DNA of 64,000 bases, from positions 34,845,476 through 34,909,475 of the forward strand of contig CAMTDV010000022.1 in NCBI GenBank assembly GCA_947069175.1, in the 5' to 3' direction. The translations under genes were made by a program, and so were the position numbers. Origin of the DNA: Scalesia atractyloides. Lineage: Eukaryota; Streptophyta; Magnoliopsida; Asterales; Asteraceae. Below the pieces are notes generated by a model. That model saw only the letters and a program-made list of their open reading frames with translations, had not been told where the DNA came from and made no database searches. This document shows, in pieces, positions 9,491-19,284 of the stretch. Every line of letters starts with the position of its first letter. Positions within the stretch are counted from its first letter, which is position 1.

Positions 9491-10422
9491 GAGGGGGCTT
9501 TAACCCCTACAAGATGTTCCTTGACGCAAAGCCTAGCAAATTCTCGGGGGCGGAAGGACCCATTGGACTGGTCCGCTGGATCGAAAAATCGGAATCTGTT
9601 TTTGAAATGTGCAACTGCCTCGAGGCCAACAAAGTCAAATATGCAGCCTCAACACTGGAAGATGGGGCACTGACATGGTGGAATGCCCAAGTCCAAACAC
9701 GTGGGCTTATAGCTGCGAATGCAATGGCATGGACTGAGTTCAAGGCCCTGATTAAAGAGGAGTACTGTCCACGAGACAGAGTGCAACAATTGGAGCAAGC
9801 TCTATGGAACCACAAGATGGTGGGATCGGAAATTGAAGCTTACACCGCAAAACACCATGACTTGGTATTTCTGTGTCCTGAATTGGCTAACACGGTGGAG
9901 AAAAGACTCGAGTTCTATATCGGGGGTCTGGTTCCGGAAATTCAGGGTATGGTGATGTCTAGTAACCCTGTAACTGAACATCAAGCAATCCGATTGGCTC
10001 ACAAACTCACCGATAAGGCGGTGGAACAGAAGAAACTGCCAGCACGGGGTACAACTGAAGTTGCCCCGGACAACAAAAGAAAGTTTGAAGACTCCACCAT
10101 TCGACAGTCTTCGTCATCTTATCCACAGCAAGGGAACCAGAAACGGTTCAATCACTATCACAGCCATCGGGGTCATCAAAACCAGCCGCCAACAACAACA
10201 ACAACAACACCCCGAATGCAAGCGGATATGCGGGTCGAAAGCCGCAGTGCAACCGCTGTAATCTCCACCATAACGGCCCTTGTGCCGAAGTCGCTGCCAA
10301 AGATGTGGCAAGGTGGGACATGCAGCAAAGGATTGTCGTGGGGAAATCATGTCCCGACAAAATCAGAATCAGCCCCAGGGTCAGCAGCAGGATATAAACC
10401 GGGGATGCTATCAGTGTGGTAG
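9491..10422 (+). CDS. Array copy 1 gag, main domain (Retrotrans_gag type)
   Basis: Begins GGGFNPYKMFLDAKPSKF after the putative intron. It contains the conserved GLVRWIEKSESVF, ALTWWNAQV, EYCPRDRVQQLE and FYIGGLVPEIQG blocks of the Ty3/gypsy Retrotrans_gag domain, which forms the virus-like particle. The zinc knuckles that should end gag are in another frame: the frame must change around the (CAA)n run at about 10190-10212. In copy 1 one base is also missing near 10284 relative to copies 2 and 3. Downstream of the run the gag frame reads nonsense to a stop at 10420-10422. Confidence 0.8.
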
Positions 10423-12346
10423 CACTGCTCATTTCAGAAGAGACTGCCCACAGTTGCGCAACAACAACAATAATGGTGGAAACAACCACAACCACAATAA
10501 CCACAACAACAATAATAACAACAACAATGGGAACGGTGGCACAGGAGGTGCCAAAGGTCGTGCATTTACATTGGGCCGCGGAGAGGCCAGAAACGACACG
10601 AACGTGGTCACCGGTAAGTTTCCCCTTAATGAACATTTTTCTACTGTGCTTTTTGATACGGGTGCGGATAGGAGTTTTATATCTGAGTCTTTTAGGAAGA
10701 ACCTAAATCTCACGCTTAAACCATTAGAGACCCCTTATGTGATAGAATTAGCCAATGGTAAATCGGTAGATGTGACCCAAATCGTATCCGGCTGTCAACT
10801 CAAACTCGCGGGCCACACTTTTACCATTGATCTGATGACAACTACCCTGGGTAGTTTTAACGTGGTAGTCGGAATGGACTGGCTATCCGACGTCCGGGCT
10901 GAAGTTCTCTGCTTCGAAAAGTCTATCCGTATTCCACTCTCGAACGACGAAATCCTGACAGTACAAGGCGATAAGGCAAGCGCCGTCACCAACATCATCT
11001 CATACATGCAAGCGCAGAAGTATCTTCGGAAAAAGAATTCCTTCGCTTTACTCGCACTAATTACCGAACAGCCTAAGGACGAGAAACGTATAGAAGACAT
11101 CCCTGTCGTCCGTGATTTTTCCGATGTATTCCCAGAAGAACTACCTGGTCTTCCACCACATCGACAATTGGAGTTTGAAATCGAATTGGCACGCAATGCA
11201 ACTCCTATCGCCAAGGCTCCATACCGCCTAGCTCCAGCCGAGCTGCAGGAGCTGTCTACCCAACTTCAAGAGCTGCTAGAAAAAGGATTTATCCGACCAC
11301 GCGTTTCGCCATGGGGAGCTCCAGTCCTATTTGTCAAGAAGAAGGACGGGACTTTCCGCATGTGCATCGACTATAGGGAACTCAACAAGGTTACAGTCAA
11401 GAACCGATACCCGTTACCTCGCATCGACGATCTATTCGACCAGCTGCAAGGGTCAAGTTACTACTCTAAGATTGATTTACGGTCCGGTTATCATCAGCTA
11501 CGCGTCAGGGAGGAGGATATCGCCAAGACGGCATTTCGCACTCGGTATGGCCATTACGAGTTCTTGGTCATGCCATTCGGTCTCACCAACGCACCCGCGG
11601 TATTCATGGACCTCATGAACCGCGTGTGTAAACCATACCTCGACAAGTTTGTCATTGTGTTCATCGATGACATACTCATCTACTCCAAAAGTGAAGAAGA
11701 ACATGCGGAACACCTACGATTACTGCTAGGGCTGCTTCAACAGGAAAAACTATATGCTAAGCTTTCGAAGTGTGATTTCTGGATTCGGGAAGTTCAGTTT
11801 CTCGGGCACGTCGTGAATGAAAAGGGTATCCACGTAGACCCTGCCAAGATTGAAGCCATCAAAAACTGGGATGCACCTAAGACACCGACGGAGATCCGCC
11901 AATTTTTGGGATTGGCTGGTTACTACAGACACTTCATCGAGGGATTTTCAAAGATTGCACAGCCGCTTACTACCCTCACCCAGAAAGGCATCAAGTATGC
12001 TTGGGGTGAAAAGCAAGAAGCAGCATTTCAATTGCTGAAGCAGAAACTTTGCAGTGCACCCATTCTGTCCTTGCCGGAAGGGACAGATGACTTTGTAGTG
12101 TATTGTGATGCTTCCATTCAGGGGTTGGGATGCGTACTCATGCAACGCGATAAGGTCATCGCGTATGCGTCACGACAGCTGAAAGTTCACGAGAAAAACT
12201 ACACGACGCATGACCTGGAATTGGGAGCAGTAGTGTTTGCACTTAAGATTTGGAGACACTACCTCTATGGAACCAAGTGCACAATCTTCACAGACCACAA
12301 AAGCCTCCAACACATCTTTGATCAGAAGGAGTTGAACATGCGATAG
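10280..12346 (+). CDS. Array copy 1 pol, part 1: zinc knuckles, protease, RT, RNase H
   Basis: 688 codons. Zinc knuckles CQRCGKVGHAAKDC (6-19) and CYQCGSTAHFRRDC (43-56), then an Asn-rich linker. Protease active site DTGA is at 126-129. RT spans about 310-520 with the FIDD catalytic motif at 461-464 and the SGYHQLRV and PFGLTNAP blocks. RNase H begins about 605 with its catalytic D610 in VVYCDAS. The frame stops at TAG 12344-12346 inside RNase H, just after LNMR, and continues in the same frame. The annotated start is the first Met; the native frame opens further upstream. All three copies have this amber codon. Confidence 0.9.
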   Translation: MCRSRCQRCGKVGHAAKDCRGEIMSRQNQNQPQGQQQDINRGCYQCGSTAHFRRDCPQLRNNNNNGGNNHNHNNHNNNNNNNNGNGGTGGAKGRAFTLGRGEARNDTNVVTGKFPLNEHFSTVLFDTGADRSFISESFRKNLNLTLKPLETPYVIELANGKSVDVTQIVSGCQLKLAGHTFTIDLMTTTLGSFNVVVGMDWLSDVRAEVLCFEKSIRIPLSNDEILTVQGDKASAVTNIISYMQAQKYLRKKNSFALLALITEQPKDEKRIEDIPVVRDFSDVFPEELPGLPPHRQLEFEIELARNATPIAKAPYRLAPAELQELSTQLQELLEKGFIRPRVSPWGAPVLFVKKKDGTFRMCIDYRELNKVTVKNRYPLPRIDDLFDQLQGSSYYSKIDLRSGYHQLRVREEDIAKTAFRTRYGHYEFLVMPFGLTNAPAVFMDLMNRVCKPYLDKFVIVFIDDILIYSKSEEEHAEHLRLLLGLLQQEKLYAKLSKCDFWIREVQFLGHVVNEKGIHVDPAKIEAIKNWDAPKTPTEIRQFLGLAGYYRHFIEGFSKIAQPLTTLTQKGIKYAWGEKQEAAFQLLKQKLCSAPILSLPEGTDDFVVYCDASIQGLGCVLMQRDKVIAYASRQLKVHEKNYTTHDLELGAVVFALKIWRHYLYGTKCTIFTDHKSLQHIFDQKELNMR

Positions 12347-13795
12347 CGTCGCTGGGTCGAACTCTTGAACGATTATGAGTGTGCCATTCGGTATCACCCG
12401 GGTAAAGCTAACGTGGTAGCTGATGCACTCAGTAGGAAGGAACACTTGAAACCTCGTCGCGTACGAGCACTACAACTCACTATTCATTCGGGGCTACCCG
12501 ATCAAATACGCGACGCCCAGTTAGAAGCAGTTAAGGAGGAACACATCAAAGCCGAATCAGTGGGAAAAATGGAACGCGATTGGGAAGTAAAGCCCAATGG
12601 AGCCCGGTATTTCATGAATCGCATATGGGTACCTCTCTACGGAAACCTCAGAGAGCTAGTCATGGACGAAGCTCACAAATCTCGATACTCTGTCCATCCG
12701 GGTTCGGATAAGATGTATCAAGACCTTAAAGCTGCGTATCGGTGGCCCAACATGAAAGCCGATATAGCCACCTACGTGAGTAAATGTTTGACTTGTGCAA
12801 AAGTCAAGGTGGAGTATCAAAAGCCATCGGGGCTACTCCAACAACCTGAGATCCCAGTGTGGAAGTGGGATCAGATCTCAATGGATTTCATCACTAAACT
12901 CCCGCGAACCTTGGGTGGTTGCGATACCATCTGGGTGATCGTGGATCGTTTAACTAAGTCCGCACACTTCCTAGCTATTAAAGAAACAGATAAGATGGAG
13001 AAGTTGACTCGCATCTACATTAAGGAAGTAGTTTCTCGGCACGGAGTGCCAACATCCATCATCTCAGACAGAGATGCTCGCTTCACGTCGAACTTCTGGC
13101 AGTCACTCCAGAAAGCGTTGGGAACCCGCTTAGATATGAGCACAGCTTATCACCCTCAGACTGATGGTCAAAGCAAAAGGACCATACAAACCTTGGAAGA
13201 CATGCTTAGGGCATGCGTGGTGGACTTCGGAAATAATTGGGAGATTCACCTGCCTCTAGTAGAATTCTCATATAACAACAGCTATCATACGAGTATCTCG
13301 GCAGCACCGTTTGAAGCATTATACGGTCGTAAATGTAGATCACCGGTCTGCTGGGCAGAACTCGGTGACAGTCAACTCACAGGCCCTGAATTAATACTTG
13401 AGGCTACTGAAAAGATTGTACAAATCAGAAACCGCATGGCGGCGGCACGAGATCGACAGAAAAGCTACGCTGATCAACGACGCAAACCGCTCGAATTTCA
13501 AGTAGGCGACCGCGTCCTACTAAAGGTGTCACCCTGGAAGGGTGTAATCCGCTTTGGAAAACGGGGCAAACTTAACCCACGGTACGTAGGCCCGTTTGTA
13601 ATCTTGAAACGTATCGGACCCGTAGCTTACCAATTAGACCTTCCTGCCGAACTCAGTGGAGTTCACAACGTATTTCACGTTTCAAATCTGAAGAAGTGCC
13701 TATCAGATGAAACTTTAGTTATTCCATTGGATGAGATCCAAGTGGATGAACAACTACACTTCGTGGAAAAGCCTATTGAGATCATGGATCGTTAG
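12347..13795 (+). CDS. Array copy 1 pol, part 2: RNase H end and integrase
   Basis: Same frame as part 1 after the amber codon; first Met at 12365 (476 codons). RNase H ends in GKANVVADALSRKE. The integrase has an HHCC zinc-binding region (H...H, then CLTCAK) and core residues D174 (MDFITKLP) and D235 (SDRDARF). The position 36 residues after the second Asp is lysine 271 (codon AAA 13175-13177) where glutamate is expected, so the DDE triad is broken. A GPF/Y motif (YVGPFVILK) follows. It ends at a second amber codon, 13793-13795. Confidence 0.9.
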   Translation, partial: RRWVELLNDYECAIRYHPGKANVVADALSRKEHLKPRRVRALQLTIHSGLPDQIRDAQLEAVKEEHIKAESVGKMERDWEVKPNGARYFMNRIWVPLYGNLRELVMDEAHKSRYSVHPGSDKMYQDLKAAYRWPNMKADIATYVSKCLTCAKVKVEYQKPSGLLQQPEIPVWKWDQISMDFITKLPRTLGGCDTIWVIVDRLTKSAHFLAIKETDKMEKLTRIYIKEVVSRHGVPTSIISDRDARFTSNFWQSLQKALGTRLDMSTAYHPQTDGQSKRTIQTLEDMLRACVVDFGNNWEIHLPLVEFSYNNSYHTSISAAPFEALYGRKCRSPVCWAELGDSQLTGPELILEATEKIVQIRNRMAAARDRQKSYADQRRKPLEFQVGDRVLLKVSPWKGVIRFGKRGKLNPRYVGPFVILKRIGPVAYQLDLPAELSGVHNVFHVSNLKKCLSDETLVIPLDEIQVDEQLHFVEKPIEIMDR

Positions 13796-13951
13796 ATCAA
13801 GACTCGAAGGCACAGCAAGATTCCAATCGTTAAAGTTCGTTGGGACTCTAAGCGGGGACCGGAGTTCACGTGGGAAAGAGAGGACCAAATGAAAAGCAAA
13901 TACCCACACCTCTTCGCAACTGAGCAGCAAACTAACGATACCAGTAACTAA
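13796..13951 (+). pseudogene. Array copy 1 pol tail: chromodomain-like C-terminus
   Basis: After the second TAG the same frame continues for 51 codons with IPIVKVRWDS and GPEFTWERED, then stops at TAA 13949-13951. This is the C-terminal part of a chromodomain-like module that begins at VEKPIEIMDR before the stop. In intact chromoviruses this tail is fused to integrase and guides insertion. Confidence 0.75.
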
Positions 13952-14213
13952 ATTTTCGGGACGAAAATTCTTTCAACAAGGGGATGATGTGACAACCTGG
14001 AAATTTCTCATACTTTCGTGTACTATTGTTGACTAAATTCTTGTGCATGGCACTTGGAAATCTTTGTGTATGACACTTGGGAACTTCTTGTAACGTTGCG
14101 TACCATTATAAACGAACTAACTCTTTTTTGCGTGGCACTCTAAACATGTACGTTACATGCTAAACCGCGTTTACTCAATTTTCGGGACGAAAATTCTTTC
14201 AACATGGGGATAA
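13952..14213 (+). repeat. Duplicated 3' terminus around an LTR-like relic (copy 1)
   Basis: AATTTTCGGGACGAAAATTC followed by TTTCAAC and a G-rich purine tract occurs twice: 13951-13987 (AAGGGGATGA) and 14177-14213 (ATGGGGATAA, the tract before LTR2). After the first, at 13988, the sequence begins TGTGACAACCTGGAAATTTC, which looks like the start of a related gypsy LTR but is only about 190 bp long. Present in all copies (22837-23099 and 31712-31975). Confidence 0.65.
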
Positions 14214-17091
14214 TGTGATATCCCGGGTTTTTCAGATAACTTACACGTGACACATGCCGAATAATGTATATGCTAAGTATTAAACATGCACGAGTTAAAT
14301 GAATACGTGTTGTGTGTTGTGTGATTGTTTTAGTTATAGAATAATTACAGTAGATATGTACACGAACTGAACCGAACTGCGACGCGAACCAACTTCGATT
14401 CATTGTGACTCTAGGAGTAACAAGTTTTTAAACTTTAACTCAAGTCAAGTCCTCGGCCAAGATCAAATCCAAACCGAGAGCAAACCTAAACCCTAAACCA
14501 AAACACTCTCGGCCGAGATCAAGTTCAAAACCGCGGATTTATTGAGTTCAAACCCAAACCGAACTCACCCTTGTCCTTGGCAGCGAGATCAAGTCCAAAC
14601 CAAACTAACTCACCCTAGTTCCTCGGCCACGACTCTAGCCAAAACCGTGATCCTCATCTTGTTGCGCCTATATATACAACACCCATACATACTCTTTCAC
14701 AATTCGAAAACCCTAACAAACAAGACAGCCGTCGGCTGCCTTACTCATGCTTTCTTCTCGGTCGCAGCAAGCAGCAGCCGAAGCCTTCATCATCTCAGTC
14801 GCAAAACAGCCCTTTTACTTGTTCCTTGGATCGCCAGTTCAGCCTTGATACACTTCATCTAGATCACAAACAGCTTAGTCTCATTCCTCGGTCGCGAAAT
14901 CAGCTTTTCCTTCCTCCCGGTCGCAACAGTCCTCGCCATCTCAGTCTTCGGCAGCGATTTTTGTTGATCATCGGTTTCTTATCTAAATCACGGTTCGTTT
15001 ACTCTACCGTTAAAAGACTCGAATTTGTCATATCATCTTCGGAACACATGTGTTTGATTGTATTGTTTTCAGATTATGTGAGTGTTAAGTAATCGGCTGT
15101 TTTGATTGTTGATTCATGTGCATGATTGTTTCTGGATATCATAAGTTTGCAAGTGTGTTTTGTTTGTAAAAACTAGAAGTAAGAACTAGGGTTTGCATGG
15201 ATAAGTTGTTAGTAGTAAACTATGATTAAAAATCGGTTCTTGCTCGCTTAGGTTGATCAATAGGAACGGTTTATGTAAGTTGTAATAATAATATGCTGAA
15301 ACAGGATGCTGATTAAAAGTTACAGCCGATTTCATCTGGCTGTAACTCGGTCGATAGTTGTCGAAAAACGGATTTTCTGATGTCTAGAACGTAGAGATTT
15401 GAATAAGGAATCTAATGGCGCAGGATTCATAATTTTCTGAAGTCGTTTGATATTTTTAAAGGGCTAAATAAGTTCAGTAACTAAAACTGTGAAAATCCTG
15501 AAATTTTGCTAGTTGTTTGTCAAGCTAGATTCTAAAATCAGTAGGGAGTTGAGTCATGATTTTTGTACAGCAACTAGGTATAGAAATTTCCGGGCAACTC
15601 CAACTGGAATTTTGTTAATCGGACGATCAGTGATTTTTAAATAAATTCTTCCGTGGACTGCAGTCAGAAAGCGGTAAATCTGACTGCAGCTTAGTGAATT
15701 AATATTTATGGTTAATTGGTAAAGATTTAGGACTTGGGAAAATTATATAAATTTCTATGGTATAAATGTCACCTACTGTAAAAATATTGGAATTTTTGGA
15801 ATGTTAGAACTATTTTATAAAAATCCTAGAAAACAGCTGAATAATTGAGTGTTAAGCAGAAAGTTGATAACTTGTGATTTTATGCATTAAAGTGTTGCAT
15901 GGATTTGGAATATGTTCATGATAAGTTGTTTGATTACTATGATCACATGAGAATACTTGCATGCATGTTTGAGTGTTAGATATGTTGTTTGTGTGTATCA
16001 CTTTGTGAGTAAATTGCGTGTGGAATTTGTATTGGTGTGATTTCACACTGACGTGTAATTAATTGGTTTGTTAGGACGCAACTAGCGGTCCCATCTCTTA
16101 TAACATCTTTGCTACACTAACCGAGCAAATAAAGGTGAGTTCACGGCCCCTAACTTTATCCGGTTTTTAAACAACAGGGGGAGAAACATGTATACACTCT
16201 CAAACTCAATCTCTTTACGTTATACGAATTTAACGTCACATAACTATACGGTAACTAAGTTAATGTTAATGTAATGTTATGGTCACTAAGCAGCTTTATC
16301 ACTTAAGTCCTCGACAATCTCCTCGGATCGTTAGTATTTGGGTTAAATAGCGGGGGAATTATAAGTAGTACTACTGGGCCCGACAAGCCCCATCCGAGCT
16401 AGTCGCGCTAGCCGACCTGGTATGGTCAACGGGTGAATAATTGGCCTAACACCGCCATGGTCATGTGATAGGCCTGGCAAAACGGAGGCACAACAGTCAG
16501 CTTCGATCGCGAACTCTTACGTGACATGACTTTAGGCTAGCTACCTATATATATTAACATTGAACTTAATTACGAATCAACTTAATATTCCAGGATGGGA
16601 ATATTGGAAGCAACAACTTATTATTCCGGGATTGGAATAATGGAACCGATACGTTATCCCGGGTTGGGGATAACGGAGTAATTAAACTATAACCGAACAA
16701 ACGAATTTATGAAAACCTGTGAACTCACTCATCTTTAATGTTGACACTTGTTTCTTTACATGTTTCTCAGGACGCTAGGAGCTCTAGGTGCACGCACATG
16801 CATTGAACAAGACATCATTATCGAGTCTTATTTATTAATATTGTTTTGGGATTTTTCGTTTGTTTTGGCGTTTGTGTTGGCGCCCGCATCACTACTTACT
16901 TATGCTTCCGCTCAAACTTTAAAACTAATGCTCTGCTAAATATTGGTAATTGATATAAAATCTACAAAGAATGATTTTGGAAAACGTATAATCAGATCAT
17001 GTAGAGTCGTTCGACGTACTAGTGTTTCAGATTCTGGTTTGTTCACACGCCTCGCGGTAAAACTCCGCAAGTGGAAATTGAGGGTGTGACA
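14214..17091 (+). repeat. Array LTR2 (internal, recombinant)
   Basis: 2878 bp; TATA at 14669-14677; triple hairpin 16584-16675. It carries the LTR4 state at all eight LTR1-specific sites in the left 1.3 kb, but the LTR1 state at three LTR4-specific sites further right (near 15775, 16592 and 16969). It acts as 3' LTR of copy 1 and 5' LTR of copy 2. Confidence 0.95.
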
Positions 17092-17094
17092 GAT

Positions 17095-17107
17095 TGGTAT
17101 CAAAGCC
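17095..17107 (+). promoter_or_regulatory. Array copy 2 primer binding site
   Basis: TGGTATCAAAGCC three bases after LTR2, as in copy 1. Confidence 0.9.
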
Positions 17108-17297
17108 ACTAGCTATAGAGAACCAGGTTTGCATTAGAAGTAGACCTAAACTATAGCTGATATCACGACACTAGACTTAGTTTGGCATCGAATTATTATA
17201 TCTTGTTATGCAATATGCCACAATCGTGTTTGGTAGATTATACTTTCATAATAAGAAATGAAAACAACTCGTAACTAACTACACGACCTAACAGGCA

Positions 17298-17924
17298 ATG
17301 TCATCAACCTCATCGTCATCATCGTCCGACAGACTTACGCCACCAAGGGCACCAGGAAAGGCACCAATGGTGGAACCCATACCACCTTATGGCGTGGAGA
17401 CACGCTCAGCAGCGAGGAAAAGGCTCGCTCTGGGGGAGGAGTCGTCGTTACGCCCAACTATTGCTGTACCGGTTGAACCGGTTAATCCTGTAGAAATAGG
17501 AGTTGACATGCTTAGAATCCTGGTGCATACACAACAAAAACAGCTAGAAAGAATGCAGGAAACCATCCTGGCACAAGGATGGATGATCCGACACCTTACC
17601 GGGAAGACCGACTCGCTCGAAGAAGAGCATCGTACGAGCAAGATAGCTCGTAACACCATAGCCAGAGATCTGCGTGCTGAGCAGATAAGAGCCGACTGGC
17701 TGGAGGACAGAGTCCTGGAAAATAGTTGGAACATTCAGGAACTGCAAAATCAAGCACTTGCACCAGCACAGGCCCCTCCAGTGCCGGTAGAGGAGGATCC
17801 AGAAGAGGATCCAGAGGAGGATCCTGAAGAGGATCCGGAGGAGGACCCAGCTGAAGAAGCTGGAAATGCCGCACAGGATGACGGCAACGACAGTGACTTG
17901 GGGAATGGAGACGTAGACGACTGA
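17298..17924 (+). CDS. Array copy 2 ORF1: acidic coiled-coil protein
   Basis: 208 residues, identical in plan to copy 1 ORF1, with one more EEDP unit (five against four) in the acidic C-terminus. The frame is intact. Confidence 0.6.
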   Translation: MSSTSSSSSSDRLTPPRAPGKAPMVEPIPPYGVETRSAARKRLALGEESSLRPTIAVPVEPVNPVEIGVDMLRILVHTQQKQLERMQETILAQGWMIRHLTGKTDSLEEEHRTSKIARNTIARDLRAEQIRADWLEDRVLENSWNIQELQNQALAPAQAPPVPVEEDPEEDPEEDPEEDPEEDPAEEAGNAAQDDGNDSDLGNGDVDD

Positions 17925-18184
17925 CACGTCTCGTTTATATTATTTGTTTTCCTTCAGTTTATTTATTTTCCCACTTGTGTTTAACCTTGAGACTTTATAG
18001 TGAATTCATATGTGTGATTTGCACTTTTGTAAGACGTTGAAATTTCAGTTAATCAAGTATTTCTTTTGATTATTTAACATATTGAGTTGACATAACTTAC
18101 TAATTATTAAAGTACAAAGTAGGATAACTATATTGGATATATAGACTGATCGGGGTGTGCTTGTGTTGTGTTTCGAAGATCTAA

Positions 18185-19284
18185 ATGGCGACTGGAAGAC
18201 GTGGAAACCTTAACTTGACGCCCGAAGAGCTAGCTGCCATGATCCAGGAGCATGTGAACGCAGCTTTAGCGGGTGTTCAGAACCAGCCGGCAGGTAACCA
18301 TTATTAAATTTTCGCGTGATAATCTAATAGTGAGGCTAGTAAAATTCCTTGCTGACTTCCTGTCCTCTGTCAGCAGGAGGGGGCTTTAACCCCTACAAGA
18401 TGTTCCTTGACGCAAAGCCTAGCAAATTCTCGGGGGCGGAAGGACCCATTGGACTGGTCCGCTGGATCGAAAAATCGGAATCTGTTTTTGAAATGTGCAA
18501 CTGCCTCGAGGCCAACAAAGTCAAATATGCAGCCTCAACACTGGAAGATGGGGCACTGACATGGTGGAATGCCCAAGTCCAAACACGTGGGCTTATAGCT
18601 GCGAATGCAATGGCATGGACTGAGTTCAAGGCCCTGATTAAAGAGGAGTACTGTCCACGAGACAGAGTGCAACAATTGGAGCAAGCTCTATGGAACCACA
18701 AGATGGTGGGATCGGAAATTGAAGCTTACACCGCAAAACACCATGACTTGGTATTTCTGTGTCCTGAATTGGCTAACACGGTGGAGAAAAGACTCGAGTT
18801 CTATATCGGGGGTCTGGTTCCGGAAATTCAGGGTATGGTGATGTCTAGTAACCCTGTAACTGAACATCAAGCAATCCGATTGGCTCACAAACTCACCGAT
18901 AAGGCGGTGGAACAGAAGAAACTGCCAGCACGGGGTACAACTGAAGTTGCCCCGGACAACAAAAGAAAGTTTGAAGACTCCACCATTCGACAGTCTTCGT
19001 CATCTTATCCACAGCAAGGGAACCAGAAACGGTTCAATCACTATCACAGCCATCGGGGTCATCAAAACCAGCCGCCAACAACAACAACAACAACACCCCG
19101 AATGCAAGCGGATATGCGGGTCGAAAGCCGCAGTGCAACCGCTGTAATCTCCACCATAACGGCCCTTGTGCCGGAAGTCGCTGCCAAAGATGTGGCAAGG
19201 TGGGACATGCAGCAAAGGATTGTCGTGGGGAAATCATGTCCCGACAAAATCAGAATCAGCCCCAGGGTCAGCAGCAGGATATAA
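18185..19284 (+). CDS. Array copy 2 gag with putative intron 18294-18376
   Basis: Exon 1 is 18185-18293 (ATG 18185) and exon 2 is 18377-19284. Domains are as in copy 1. The zinc-knuckle/pol frame is -1 relative to gag here, so the frame must change between the end of the capsid region and the (CAA)n run near 19077-19097. The gag frame itself ends at 19282-19284. Confidence 0.75.

Noticed and set aside
10114..10713. Val-, Leu- and Thr-rich ORFs on both strands in array copy 1, with equivalents in copies 2 and 3
   Set aside because: They are alternative readings of CAA/AAC repeats in the Asn-rich linker of gag-pol and have no independent support.
12341..12349. Programmed amber readthrough in pol
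   Set aside because: The flanking sequence does not match readthrough contexts I know; shared ancestry of a mutation is simpler. Kept only as a check.
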